Below, piece after piece: positions 32,006 through 40,732 of a stretch of 64,000 bases of DNA. Within the stretch, counting starts at the first letter, position 1. Each line of letters starts with the position of its first letter. The notes beneath the pieces are model-generated. The model was not told where the DNA came from. It did no database searches and saw nothing but the letters and a program-made list of their open reading frames with translations. The stretch is from the NCBI RefSeq assembly GCF_014529625.1, contig NZ_CP076039.1, positions 2,976,001-3,040,000 of the forward strand, read 5' to 3'. Source of the stretch: Candidatus Pelagisphaera phototrophica (GTDB lineage: Bacteria > Verrucomicrobiota > Verrucomicrobiia > Opitutales > Opitutaceae). The position numbers and the translations under genes were made by a program.

Positions 32006-33016
32006 CTATTTCGATGCCGGCTTTTCAGGAGCCAGAGCCACAGGGATTGCAGGAAGCTCCGCCGAAGGAGTCGCGTCGGCACTTGTGAATCCCAACGCGT
32101 AGAGTATGCCATCATAAAGATGCTGCATGATTACAGGATTCTTGTAAGTTTCTTCTCGGTGTCCAAAATTCGTGTAGAACAGCCGCCCTTTGCCAAACCC
32201 ACGTATCCAGCTGACGGGAACTTCTCTTATACCTGGATCATACTGGCTATTGAATTTTTCAAATTTCTCCAAATTCAACGGCTCCCTTACCTCCGGTTTA
32301 CTCATGTCGAGACTGACCAAGACACGGAGATTCTCTTCGCCTTGGTAGTTAGAAGGTTTGTATTGGTAGATCTCATCCGAATGCCAAAATCCCTCACCTT
32401 TGAAAGCGGCATTGAGCGGATGAGTCGGATCGTCGAGTTTGAAGGCCCAAGTTCCGTTAGCAGTCCAAGGATGCCCATTAAACTGACCCCCTAACAATGC
32501 GGCACCCCCTTCCCATTCATAAAAGTTGTCGCTAGCTGCATGAATCCCAATAATGCCTTTGCCGCCTCGCACAAAACTCAAGACGGCATCCCGTTGCTTC
32601 TCGTTTTCAAACTTTAGACTAGTCGTGCTGTTGAGTAGAATCGCGTCGTATCCCTTGAGGTTCTTCTTGTTGAAAACCGAGTACTCATCGGCCAACTCGA
32701 CAGAGAATGCCCTGGTTTTTCGAGCCATCTCCTGAAGCGCAAAATTCCCAGAAGGAATTGATGTATGGATAAAAGTCTCGCACCGCCAGAATAGAAGAAT
32801 GCGCTTGGGCTTTTTCAGTTTCTTCTTTTTGAGCCCGGAATCCTGTGGCTGGGATTGGCTAATCTCCATCTGCATTGTGGAAGTTAGCCGCGTGAACCGT
32901 TCTTTGGCTCGTTGCTCCCAAATCGTAGGCACGGGCGCCTGGCCCTCGAGGGCCCAGACGGGCCCTAAAATTGTCACTAGTAGGAAAAATACTCCTTTCG
33001 ACATCGATCGATTCAT
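32006..33016 (-). CDS. Secreted ThuA-domain protein
   Basis: A 336-residue protein with a signal peptide (MNRSMSKGVFFLLVTILGPV) and an N-terminal stretch of about 80 charged residues containing KKKKLKKPKR. A ThuA/class I glutamine-amidotransferase-like domain follows (about 85-300): ILLFWRCETFIHTSIPSG, YDAILLNSTTS, GIIGIHAASDNFYEW, FWHSDEIY and GRLFYTNFGHREETY. ThuA domains in Verrucomicrobia and Planctomycetes accompany sugar catabolism genes. The proteins lack the amidotransferase Cys and probably bind sugar or catalyse an unknown step. The ATG at 33016 is selected because it opens the signal peptide. The longer open frame adds 34 residues of no known character. It is convergent with the aldolase gene. 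Confidence 0.85.
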   Translation of the reverse strand: MNRSMSKGVFFLLVTILGPVWALEGQAPVPTIWEQRAKERFTRLTSTMQMEISQSQPQDSGLKKKKLKKPKRILLFWRCETFIHTSIPSGNFALQEMARKTRAFSVELADEYSVFNKKNLKGYDAILLNSTTSLKFENEKQRDAVLSFVRGGKGIIGIHAASDNFYEWEGGAALLGGQFNGHPWTANGTWAFKLDDPTHPLNAAFKGEGFWHSDEIYQYKPSNYQGEENLRVLVSLDMSKPEVREPLNLEKFEKFNSQYDPGIREVPVSWIRGFGKGRLFYTNFGHREETYKNPVIMQHLYDGILYALGFTSADATPSAELPAIPVALAPEKPASK

Positions 33017-33121
33017 AATTTTTGGGATGAAAAAACTACATTGATTACCTGCGTTAATCAGAGGGTAGATCATGCAGACCCGACAAAGAAGAGCCCTAGC
33101 CGCTGATTGGCGACTCAAATT

Positions 33122-33741
33122 TTAAACAATCGTGAAACTACTTCTCCATTTTGGCCGCTTTTTGTAGGCGTTCTTAATAGCGAAATCAATGCGTCCTTCC
33201 ATTGCCGGATGCAGTGCCATCGCCGAGGCCAAGCCGCTCTGCTAGTTCGGACTCGACCGGTGCACGACATGCAAATAAACGATTTTGTAATCTACATTGT
33301 ACAGGGATCGATCCGCTGTCTTTTAATCAAAGCCATATCCCCGAGTGCAACTGCCGCGCCCATCTGCTTTCCCTTCTTCTTGGCCGAACCGCACATCAAG
33401 CCCCCCAGCCACACCCTGGAGCTCAGCACGTTTACGACCGCAGAACCGGCTTTTTAAAGCACCGTAATTATCAAATGATCCTACCACGCCTTGCTCGCCC
33501 ATGCAATCAAATTTCCGTCATCGGTGAAAATGAGCATGAACTTGCCTTTCCCCCCTTCCAGAGAATTCGGAGCTTCGAGCTAAATCGTCATTTCACGATA
33601 CTTTTCAACGACTTGGTTGATTTAGTTGATGATTGCCTGCACTTTAGCAACGTCTGCCATCGAGGCGGCGGACGAAAGCTGGCAGGAAACAGCGAGAGCA
33701 ATAAACGCAAGTACGAGTCGATATAGGTTTTTTTTACTTAG
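33122..33741 (-). pseudogene. Dead gene for a small secreted protein, with several stops and a frameshift
   Basis: On the minus strand a signal peptide (YRLVLAFIALAVSCQLSSA) leads into MADVAKVQAIIN-stop-INQVVEKYREMTI-stop-LEAPNSLEGGKGKFMLIFTDD and GNLIAWASKAW-stop. After a further in-frame stop it continues as GSAVVNVLSSRVWLGGLM and KKKGKQMGAAVALGD up to about 33310. The next frame then takes over with NVDYKIVYLHVVHRSS, SGLASAMALHPAMEGRIDFA and a stop at 33122. The protein order is continuous, but at least four in-frame stops and one frameshift interrupt it, so no product is made. The ancestor would be a roughly 200-residue periplasmic protein of unknown function. The plus strand has open frames across the same DNA, but they carry no protein signature. 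Confidence 0.75.
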
Positions 33742-34374
33742 CAATTTTTGGTTAGAGATTTTCAGGTATTCACGTAACCATGGACCCGTCACCTAACTTC
33801 AGCCGTAGCGAAACAGCATGGGTTTAGCCAAGAAAATATTCCAACGGCTTCCTTTTAGATAAGGATGGGCTAATTGCTTAGCTAGAATCCTCGATCCCAT
33901 CTCGAAGGAGGCGATTTCTCTACTATTTGAAAAGGACACAAATCCCGCACTCGACATTCCATCGAAATGTCGAAATTCTTCTATGGTGCTAACTATCAGC
34001 CAATTGCCCCTAATCTCGGAAATCAGTCTATTTTACGCCTATGAACTCCTTCTTTGATCGCCTCATTGAGATGGGATTCGCTCTAAGTGTGCTCCTTATT
34101 AATAAAATGCTTGCCCTGCCATCCCCGCCTCTCACCATTTTCTCCCAAGGCAACTTGAGTTCATAAGATAGATGGCGTCAGTGCCCATTGGATACTTACT
34201 CACATAGAATTCTCCGGTATTCGCGGGGCGCACTTTTATTAAGGAAAAGAAAGCTAAAGAGATCGCTTGTTTTTAGATCCCAAAAGGGCGCTTAACGAAT
34301 CCCTTGCAATGTTCGACCCGATAGCTATTTTTGGAAATAGTGCCGCCGAAGAAGTTTGGACCCAACGAAAAATA
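33742..34374. other. Intergenic region upstream of a sulfatase gene
   Basis: About 630 bases without a supported gene. A small hairpin (CGACATT near 33951 with AATGTCG, loop CCATCGA) is the only local structure noticed. The sulfatase frame is open from 34267, but the likely start is at 34375, so part of this stretch is leader. No tRNA, mobile element or promoter could be fixed by eye. Confidence 0.4.
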
Positions 34375-35874
34375 ATGAAGCCAAGCAATCTCCTGACCTT
34401 CCTCACAATCATTTGCGCCACCGTCGCCGCCACGTTCGATGCACATTCGGCTGACAAACCCAACATTCTCTTTATCTATACGGATGATCAATCCGACCGT
34501 ACTGTCAGCAGCTACGAACGAGCTCCTTCATGGGTAGACACACCGAACATCGATCGCCTCGCCGCTAGTGGCGTTCGTTTCAAACACGCCTACAATGGGA
34601 CTTGGTGCATGCCCGCAAGAGCCACTTTTCTTACGGGCAAACATCAGTACGGCGTTGAATCCATGCGCATGGAAGGCGCCTACCCTGGAAGCACGTATGA
34701 CCCCGAAAAAACTCCCTTCTGGATGCGTTCGTTCAAAGAGGCTGGATACACCACAGCCCATATCGGAAAGTGGCATACCGGGGTGGATACAGGGTATGGG
34801 AGAGACTGGGACTACCAGATCGTTTGGAACCGCCCTAAATTCCCGAAAAATTCAGGTAACTACTACGATGACCAGCTAATTTCCTTCAATGGTGGTGAAG
34901 CACAGATGACTAAAGGATATTCAACCACTAACTATACGAAATGGGCCCAGGACTATCTCAAAGGCGAAGGAAGAGACGAGAAAAAGCCCTGGCTCCTTTG
35001 GCTTTGCTACGCGGGAAGTCACGGGCCTTTCACTCCCGCCCCACGTCATATCGATTCAATAGATGAATCCATAGAAATCCCCTTTCCACCAGATTTCCAC
35101 GGGCCCCGACCCGGCAAACCGCTGTACGTAAAGAAGCGTGAAGCATGGAAACTCGCCCGGGATGGGAAATACTATACCCAGCGACCCCCTAAGGGCGGAG
35201 AGTTTCAGGAAAGCTCTCGTCGGTATCAGGAAACCGTTATGAGCCTAGACGAAGCCGTCGGTCAGCTAATCGAAACTTTAAAAGAAACGAACCAATTCGA
35301 GAATACACTGATTGTGTTTACTTCCGATCAGGGTTTCGCTTGGGGACAACACGGGTTTCAACACAAAATAGCGCCCTACGACGCCAATATTTCCAGCCCG
35401 CTTGTAATCTCATTTCCAGGACGAGTTCCGGAAGGCAAAGTCTGTACCACTCCCGTGGGTGGGCAGGATTTGGTACCAACGCTTTTTAAATTTGCTCACG
35501 TGGAACTCCCCTGGGAAATGCACGGGCGGGACATTACGCCGCTTCTTCAGAATCCGGAAGCGAACAGTGATCACTCTGTCCTAATCGCCTACACAGCTCG
35601 AATTTATGGATCCAAAACCCGCGATCTTTCCCAATCGACCGACGAAGGTTCCGATATTCCTTGGTGGGTATCGTACCGTAAACATAACTACAAATTTATC
35701 AAAAATATGCTTCCGGGGGAAGTAGAGGAACTCTATGACATCAATTCGGATCCCGAAGAGCTGATCAACCTCGCCTTTTATCCTGAATACCGGGACGAAC
35801 TCAAACAGCTCAAGCACGAGATGCTGGCCGAATTACGACGCACCGATTCACCCTTCGTCGACCAGATAGACTAA
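34375..35874 (+). CDS. Exported type I sulfatase with a C-M-P-A-R active site
   Basis: A 499-residue enzyme after a signal peptide (MKPSNLLTFLTIICATVAAT). Metal site NILFIYTDDQSDRT, activation motif C-M-P-A-R (GTWCMPARATFLTG; the CxPAR form is a known sulfatase variant), then IGKWHTGVD, YAGSHGPFTPAP, and FTSDQGFAWGQHG. An insert of about 60 residues between SHGPF and the second metal motif (PPDFHGPRPGKPLYVKKREA) is long. The C-terminal domain ends with ELYDINSDPEELINLA. It should act outside the cytoplasm on polysaccharide sulfate after formylglycine formation. A dispersed palindrome follows its stop, then the SMP-30-like gene on the same strand. Confidence 0.9.
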   Translation: MKPSNLLTFLTIICATVAATFDAHSADKPNILFIYTDDQSDRTVSSYERAPSWVDTPNIDRLAASGVRFKHAYNGTWCMPARATFLTGKHQYGVESMRMEGAYPGSTYDPEKTPFWMRSFKEAGYTTAHIGKWHTGVDTGYGRDWDYQIVWNRPKFPKNSGNYYDDQLISFNGGEAQMTKGYSTTNYTKWAQDYLKGEGRDEKKPWLLWLCYAGSHGPFTPAPRHIDSIDESIEIPFPPDFHGPRPGKPLYVKKREAWKLARDGKYYTQRPPKGGEFQESSRRYQETVMSLDEAVGQLIETLKETNQFENTLIVFTSDQGFAWGQHGFQHKIAPYDANISSPLVISFPGRVPEGKVCTTPVGGQDLVPTLFKFAHVELPWEMHGRDITPLLQNPEANSDHSVLIAYTARIYGSKTRDLSQSTDEGSDIPWWVSYRKHNYKFIKNMLPGEVEELYDINSDPEELINLAFYPEYRDELKQLKHEMLAELRRTDSPFVDQID

Positions 35875-35895
35875 GAACGCAAATTAAAGGTAACA

Positions 35896-35954
35896 GGCGA
35901 TCTCCGAACGCCCATAAAAATCAATTCAAAACCAGTGGGCGATCGGAGATCGCC
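35896..35954. repeat. Dispersed intergenic palindrome, copy 3
   Basis: GGCGATCTCCGAACGCCCA (35896-35914) and TGGGCGATCGGAGATCGCC (35936-35954) are complementary at 18 of 19 positions around a 21-base AT-rich centre. It ends 22 bases before the TTG start of the SMP-30-like gene, so it forms part of that gene's leader. Confidence 0.7.
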
Positions 35955-35975
35955 CCTACCCAATACATCAGAAAA

Positions 35976-36995
35976 TTGAAAACGAAACCCATCTCAATCA
36001 CCGCCCTGGCTTTGCTCACGCTCCTATCGATAAAACTCCAGGGCCAAGATTCCACGAACTTTCCCACTATCGGTGAGGTTCTGCGTTTCGACAGGAAGGT
36101 AGACAGCCTCATAGCAAAGGATGCCAAGATCGAAGTGCTTGCTTCCGGCTTCGCGTGGGGGGAAGGCCCTGTTTGGGTTGAAGATGGCGGTTTTCTTCTA
36201 TTCTCGGATGTTCATCGCAACCAAGTAGTGAAGTGGACCGAAGGCGTTGGGGCAGAAGTCTACCTTGAGCCCTCCGGATACACGGGCCATGGAACCTACA
36301 GTCTTGGGCTGGGTAGCAACGGGCTCGCAATCGACGATGAAGGGCGGCTCATATCCTGCGAACACGGCGATCGTCGATTATCCATGATGGTGTTTGGAGA
36401 GGGAAAGCGAACACTTGTCGACAACTACCAAGGAAAACGTTTTAACAGTCCGAACGACCTCGCCATCGGTCGCACGGGACGCATCTACTTCACGGATCCC
36501 ACATACGGACTTCCGGATCGAGAAACTGACCCAACTAGGGAAATTGATTTCGCAGGCGTTTACCTTCTCGACCGAATCGGTAACGTTTCACTCATCACCG
36601 ACGAATTGCGCTTCCCAAACGGAGTCGAACTTTCACACGACGAACGCACCCTGTATGTCGCCCAATCCGACCCCGACAATCCCATTGTCATGGCGTATCC
36701 GCTGGACAATAACGGGGAAGCGGGCAAAGGAACCTTGTTCTTCGATGCCAAACCGCACCGCCATCTCGGTGAAGGAAATCCAGATGGCTTAAAAATCGAC
36801 CAGCAGGGAAATCTCTGGGTAACCGGTAATGGTGGTGTCATGATCATCGACCCCAGAGGCAAACTGATCGGGCACCTTTCCACGGGTGAAAAAACCGCAA
36901 ATTGCGCCTGGGGCGACAATGGATCGACGCTCTATATAACCGCTGACATGTATCTTTGCCGCATAAAGACAAAGGTTACCGGCCGGGAATTCTAA
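35976..36995 (+). CDS. Secreted SMP-30/gluconolactonase-family protein
   Basis: A 339-residue protein starting at TTG (35976), with a signal peptide (KTKPISITALALLTLLSIKL). The beta-propeller body has GFAWGEGPVWVEDGGFLLFS, FNSPNDLAIGRTGRIYFTDP (the Asn-Asp metal ligands of the family), LRFPNGVELSHDERTLYV and a late GNPDGLKIDQQGNLWV. The family hydrolyses sugar lactones with Ca or Zn. Glu in EGPVW, Asn in SPNDL and Asp in the NPDG block are the metal residues, all present. It probably opens a lactone produced by sugar oxidation by the Gfo/Idh/MocA-type enzymes. A weak start and a large hairpin just before it suggest low translation. It follows the sulfatase by 101 bases. Confidence 0.85.
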   Translation: MKTKPISITALALLTLLSIKLQGQDSTNFPTIGEVLRFDRKVDSLIAKDAKIEVLASGFAWGEGPVWVEDGGFLLFSDVHRNQVVKWTEGVGAEVYLEPSGYTGHGTYSLGLGSNGLAIDDEGRLISCEHGDRRLSMMVFGEGKRTLVDNYQGKRFNSPNDLAIGRTGRIYFTDPTYGLPDRETDPTREIDFAGVYLLDRIGNVSLITDELRFPNGVELSHDERTLYVAQSDPDNPIVMAYPLDNNGEAGKGTLFFDAKPHRHLGEGNPDGLKIDQQGNLWVTGNGGVMIIDPRGKLIGHLSTGEKTANCAWGDNGSTLYITADMYLCRIKTKVTGREF

Positions 36996-37206
36996 CCGAA
37001 ACAAATGGCTCTACCCATTGTTCGTCGGCAAGATTGAATCGGATTTTTTCAGTTTTCTGGACGCGTTTAGTTTTACCTGCGAAGGTAACTTATGCTCATG
37101 CAGTGGGTGGAACCCCGAGAAGAGTAATTTCATCTGAATCGATCCATTTCAACCGGGCACTTGGATACAAACTCAAATAGGCTCTCGTTAGCGGACTATA
37201 TTCCCA

Positions 37207-38643
37207 CTAACGCGCCGTTTCCCACATCGTGCGGGTCTGGTAGCCACTACGCACCCTGAAGGACCCAATCGCATCGATCAGTTCCGTCTTCTTTTCGGCA
37301 TATTTCGGATCATCCCACAGATTGACTTCTTCCGCAGGGTCACTGACCAGATCGATCAACTGCCCAAAGGGCTCATCTAAGAACTGAACAAGCTTCCAAT
37401 CCTTGGTCCGAATCATGGTCACGAAATCGATGGTGTAGAGAAAGACGTCGCGCCCATGCTCCGCTATTACAAACTCCCGACCTTCGAAGGACTCCCCCTG
37501 CAACGCGGGTATCAGCGTTTCGGCTTCCATCCACTCAGGTTCCTCGACTTCGGCCAAATCCAGAATCGTCGGCCCCAAGTCCATTAGCTGACATAGTGCA
37601 TCGACTTTACGACCTCCCTTGAAACGCTCCGGACACCAGGCGATTAGCGGCACGTTGGTAACGCAATCGTACATGGTCCACTTTTGGATATGACCATGCT
37701 CCCCAAGTGCCTCTCCATGATCGCTGGTGAAGAGAACTACCGTGTTGTCCAGATAGCCGTTTCGCTCGAGCGAATCCATGATCTCGCCCACTTTTTCATC
37801 GATCATGGAAACGTTTGCCAAATAGTATTCCCAAAGCCGCTGAAGCTGTTCTTCACTCGGATCGTCCAGATGCACCACCGAGTCGTGATCGACCTCGAAA
37901 TTGTGCTCACGCAATTTCTGGTAGGGATCGGGCTGGCCCGCAATGTCCTCGCGCTTGATTTTCGGCAACGGAAGCTTCTTTCCTTTGTACTTCTCGATAA
38001 AGCGTTCCGTCGGATCAAAAGGCGGATGCGGTCCGGGAAACCCAATCTCCATAAAAAGCGGGCCATCAGGCTTCGGCTTGGTATCCAGCCACCAAGTTGC
38101 CGTATTCGCCACAAACATGTCTGAATGCATGTCCTCCGGCAATTCCCATTCGAACGCTCCCATCCGCTCACCGTAATCCGACCGCTTTCGGTAAAGCGTC
38201 CGTTGCTGTTTCACAAGTCCTCGCGCATGTAAGGCTTTGTCCCACTCATCGTAGAAATAGCGTTCCTCCAAATAGCGGTCTTTGTTTTCGACCACATAAC
38301 GCTCATGAAATCCAAGCTTCGTATCGTATGGGTATGTATGCATCTTGCCTACGTTAACACAGTAGTAGCCCGAGTCCGACAAGTCACCCACCCACGACTT
38401 GCTCCAGGGATCCGCGTTTTTGAGGACGCCGGTTGTATGCGGGTAGGTCCCCGTAAACAAGCTGGCCCGCGAAGGTGCGCAAGAGGGAGCAGTTATGTGG
38501 CACTGACTAAAGGTAACTCCTTCGTTCACGAGCCGGTCCAAATTCGGCGTATCCATATATTCATAACCCAATGCTCGAATCGTTTCGTAGCGTTGCTGGT
38601 CAGTGATAATGAGAATGATGTTTGGGCGATCTTGTTTTGACAT
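37207..38643 (-). CDS. Type I sulfatase without signal peptide
   Basis: A 478-residue enzyme with metal site NIILIITDQQRYET, activation motif C-A-P-S-R in PSCAPSRASLFTGTYP, then FTSDHGEALGEHGH and the C-terminal substrate domain. The sequence starts almost directly with the first strand (MSKQDRPN), so no export leader is present, and the RBS GAGGA eight bases before the ATG confirms this start. It is therefore predicted to act in the cytoplasm on an imported sulfated sugar, unless carried out by an unrecognised route. It is most like the heparan/N-sulfoglucosamine or choline-sulfatase-like group by the DQQR opening. A related gene lies 450 bases further along on the same strand. Confidence 0.9.
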   Translation of the reverse strand: MSKQDRPNIILIITDQQRYETIRALGYEYMDTPNLDRLVNEGVTFSQCHITAPSCAPSRASLFTGTYPHTTGVLKNADPWSKSWVGDLSDSGYYCVNVGKMHTYPYDTKLGFHERYVVENKDRYLEERYFYDEWDKALHARGLVKQQRTLYRKRSDYGERMGAFEWELPEDMHSDMFVANTATWWLDTKPKPDGPLFMEIGFPGPHPPFDPTERFIEKYKGKKLPLPKIKREDIAGQPDPYQKLREHNFEVDHDSVVHLDDPSEEQLQRLWEYYLANVSMIDEKVGEIMDSLERNGYLDNTVVLFTSDHGEALGEHGHIQKWTMYDCVTNVPLIAWCPERFKGGRKVDALCQLMDLGPTILDLAEVEEPEWMEAETLIPALQGESFEGREFVIAEHGRDVFLYTIDFVTMIRTKDWKLVQFLDEPFGQLIDLVSDPAEEVNLWDDPKYAEKKTELIDAIGSFRVRSGYQTRTMWETAR

Positions 38644-38761
38644 AGAAAATCCTCTAAAATTCGTTTTAAAATAGACCTCGTAAGGATGCCTTCTGAACGA
38701 TTAAAGTTTTACCGACATCTGCAAGCATAGACTGGGCCTTAGGCTGAATTCGGATTCAGCC

Positions 38762-38959
38762 CTATTTTCTCGAAATCGTCTCACGCCATCGTTTCCTTCG
38801 CAATTCCATCTTGGAAAAGGACCCGTCCCCATCGGCTAAAAATGCGAGGGTTATTTCACGGTCTTCCGTTATGTACAAATCTTCGGAGACTCGATTGAGG
38901 GCCGCCAAACCTATCCCCGCAATCGCCGCTACAGGATTCCACAAACGAATATTTTGCAT
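38762..38959 (-). CDS. Short hypothetical protein between two sulfatase genes
   Basis: A 65-residue open frame (from an internal ATG, MQNIRLWNPVAAIAGIGLAA; a start nine bases upstream is also possible). Residues 8-20 are mildly hydrophobic. The rest is charged (EDLYITEDREITLAFLADGD then SKMELRRKRWRE). No family is recognised. It could be a remnant of a longer protein or a spurious frame. Position and strand match the two sulfatases around it. Confidence 0.3.
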   Translation of the reverse strand: MQNIRLWNPVAAIAGIGLAALNRVSEDLYITEDREITLAFLADGDGSFSKMELRRKRWRETISRK

Positions 38960-39088
38960 GTAAATCACGGTCGTTCTAATGCCCTAGATACACGTGAAAT
39001 GCTATTTGATTTCAAAATGTTGGATTGCAAGGGTGCTGGTCCATTTGGAACCCGATAAACCCATTCTTCGCTTGCTAGCACCAATCCA

Positions 39089-40537
39089 CTAAAACACGCA
39101 GGTCGTTTCGCTCCCGAGATCTACCGCAAATGCACTTTGATCGAGCATGGTCTTCATGAGATCAAATCGGATTTCATTGCAATCCGGATCGCTCCATAGG
39201 TTATTGAACTCACCGGGGTCCTTTTCCAAATCGAACAATTCGCCGCTCTCATGACCGTGATAGACCACGAGCTTGTACCGGTCAGTTCGGATCATGGTGG
39301 CATAACTGCCTTCCCAACGCTCTCTTCCCGGAGAAAGAAGGCTTAAGGCTCGATAGTATTCACAGCGCACGAATTTTCGATGCGCATCAAACTCACTTTC
39401 CAACAAGCGACGCAACGAGCGACCAATCATCCGCTCGCCTTTTTCTACACCCGCATAGTCCAGCAGTGTAGGGGCAATATCTGTCAGCTCGACAAGGGAA
39501 CGCTTGCGAACGCCTTGAGAAATCACACTCGGCCACGATATAATCAACGGAATATGCACCAGTCCTTCGTAAAACCGGCAGCCCTTCGTGATCAGGCCGT
39601 GGTCTCCCAGCATTTCGCCGTGGTCGCTGGTAAAGATGACGAGCGTGTCTTCACGTTGTCCACTTCGATTCAGACAATCCAGCATCCGACCCACGTGATC
39701 GTCAATTTGCTCAATCATTGCGTAGTAGGCCGCTATCTTCTCCTTCGCTTGAAAACTCTCTGGATCTGAGGCGACCACCTGGAAATCGACTCCGGCCAGC
39801 TTTTTCTGGGACGCTAAGTCGCTTTCGCGAAAAAGCGGGTTAGGAACGGATTCCGGATCATACTTGTCAAGATACGACCGAGGGGGATCAAAGGGCACAT
39901 GCGGATCGAATATATTCACGCTCATCAACCACGGATGGCCCGCATTCTCCTCCATAAACTCAATCGCTTTGTCCGCACAGAACTTAGTTTGATGCAGCTC
40001 GGGGTCCATATAACCTTTTTCCTGATACATTTCTCCGAGGGTTCCCCCCTTTTCTTTAACCCAGTCCGCATAAGAATGCCCTTCCGGCCACATATCCTTG
40101 TGAGAATGGGACCAGTGAAAGACCGAATAGCCATCATCCTCAGGCCTAGGCTCGATCCGACCGTGGCAACCTGCCAAATGCAGCTTTCCTACAAGACCAC
40201 AGCGATATCCAGAATCCGCCAATGTCTTGGTGACCAAAGGTGCTGCCTCCGCCCACCGGTCATTCCCATTGCTGCAACCATGGACGCTACTCGGGTACAT
40301 TCCCGTAAGAAAACTTGAGCGACTCGGGGTGCAAATAGGACTCTGGCAAAACGCTTTCAAAAAGGCCACTCCCTCGTTTGCCAACCGATCGATGTTCGGT
40401 GTTCGAATGCACTCGTTCCCTAAACTGCTGATCGTGTCCCAACGCTGCTGGTCGGTGCAGATCCAAAGAATGTTTGGTCGACGCTTTAGTTTGTCGACTA
40501 CAGAAAATTTTATTGTGCTAGATTCGCTAACCATCAT
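39089..40537 (-). CDS. Type I sulfatase without signal peptide
   Basis: A 482-residue enzyme. Metal site NILWICTDQQRWDT, activation motif C-T-P-S-R (QSPICTPSRSSFLTGMYP), FTSDHGEMLGDHGL, and a C-terminal domain with MIRTDRYKLVVYHG, GELFDLEKDPGEFNNL. The first 20 residues are polar, with no leader. Together with the enzyme at 37207-38643 it forms a same-strand pair of predicted cytoplasmic sulfatases with the same DQQR opening but clearly different bodies. This suggests two steps of intracellular desulfation of an oligosaccharide or sugar. The ATG at 40537 (MMVSES) has GGAG about ten bases upstream. Confidence 0.9.
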   Translation of the reverse strand: MMVSESSTIKFSVVDKLKRRPNILWICTDQQRWDTISSLGNECIRTPNIDRLANEGVAFLKAFCQSPICTPSRSSFLTGMYPSSVHGCSNGNDRWAEAAPLVTKTLADSGYRCGLVGKLHLAGCHGRIEPRPEDDGYSVFHWSHSHKDMWPEGHSYADWVKEKGGTLGEMYQEKGYMDPELHQTKFCADKAIEFMEENAGHPWLMSVNIFDPHVPFDPPRSYLDKYDPESVPNPLFRESDLASQKKLAGVDFQVVASDPESFQAKEKIAAYYAMIEQIDDHVGRMLDCLNRSGQREDTLVIFTSDHGEMLGDHGLITKGCRFYEGLVHIPLIISWPSVISQGVRKRSLVELTDIAPTLLDYAGVEKGERMIGRSLRRLLESEFDAHRKFVRCEYYRALSLLSPGRERWEGSYATMIRTDRYKLVVYHGHESGELFDLEKDPGEFNNLWSDPDCNEIRFDLMKTMLDQSAFAVDLGSETTCVF

Positions 40538-40732
40538 TCAAGAAACTCCACTATCAAAGCCATAGGGCACGACGCTTGACGGCCCTAATTACGGCTCGAA
40601 AATATCTATTACGACTCGAAAGCTGTCCACTCGCAAATTTCCATTCCAACGTTCAAACCCTTGCTGTAACTGATTTTGAGATATTGCGTTTAATTTCTTG
40701 CGGCAGCCTTTGACCCACAACTATCTTTTTAC

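Noticed and set aside
33202..33726. 174-codon plus-strand open frame
   Set aside because: It is antisense to the multi-stop pseudogene, whose protein order is recognisable on the minus strand; the plus product is His/Arg/Pro-rich without pattern.
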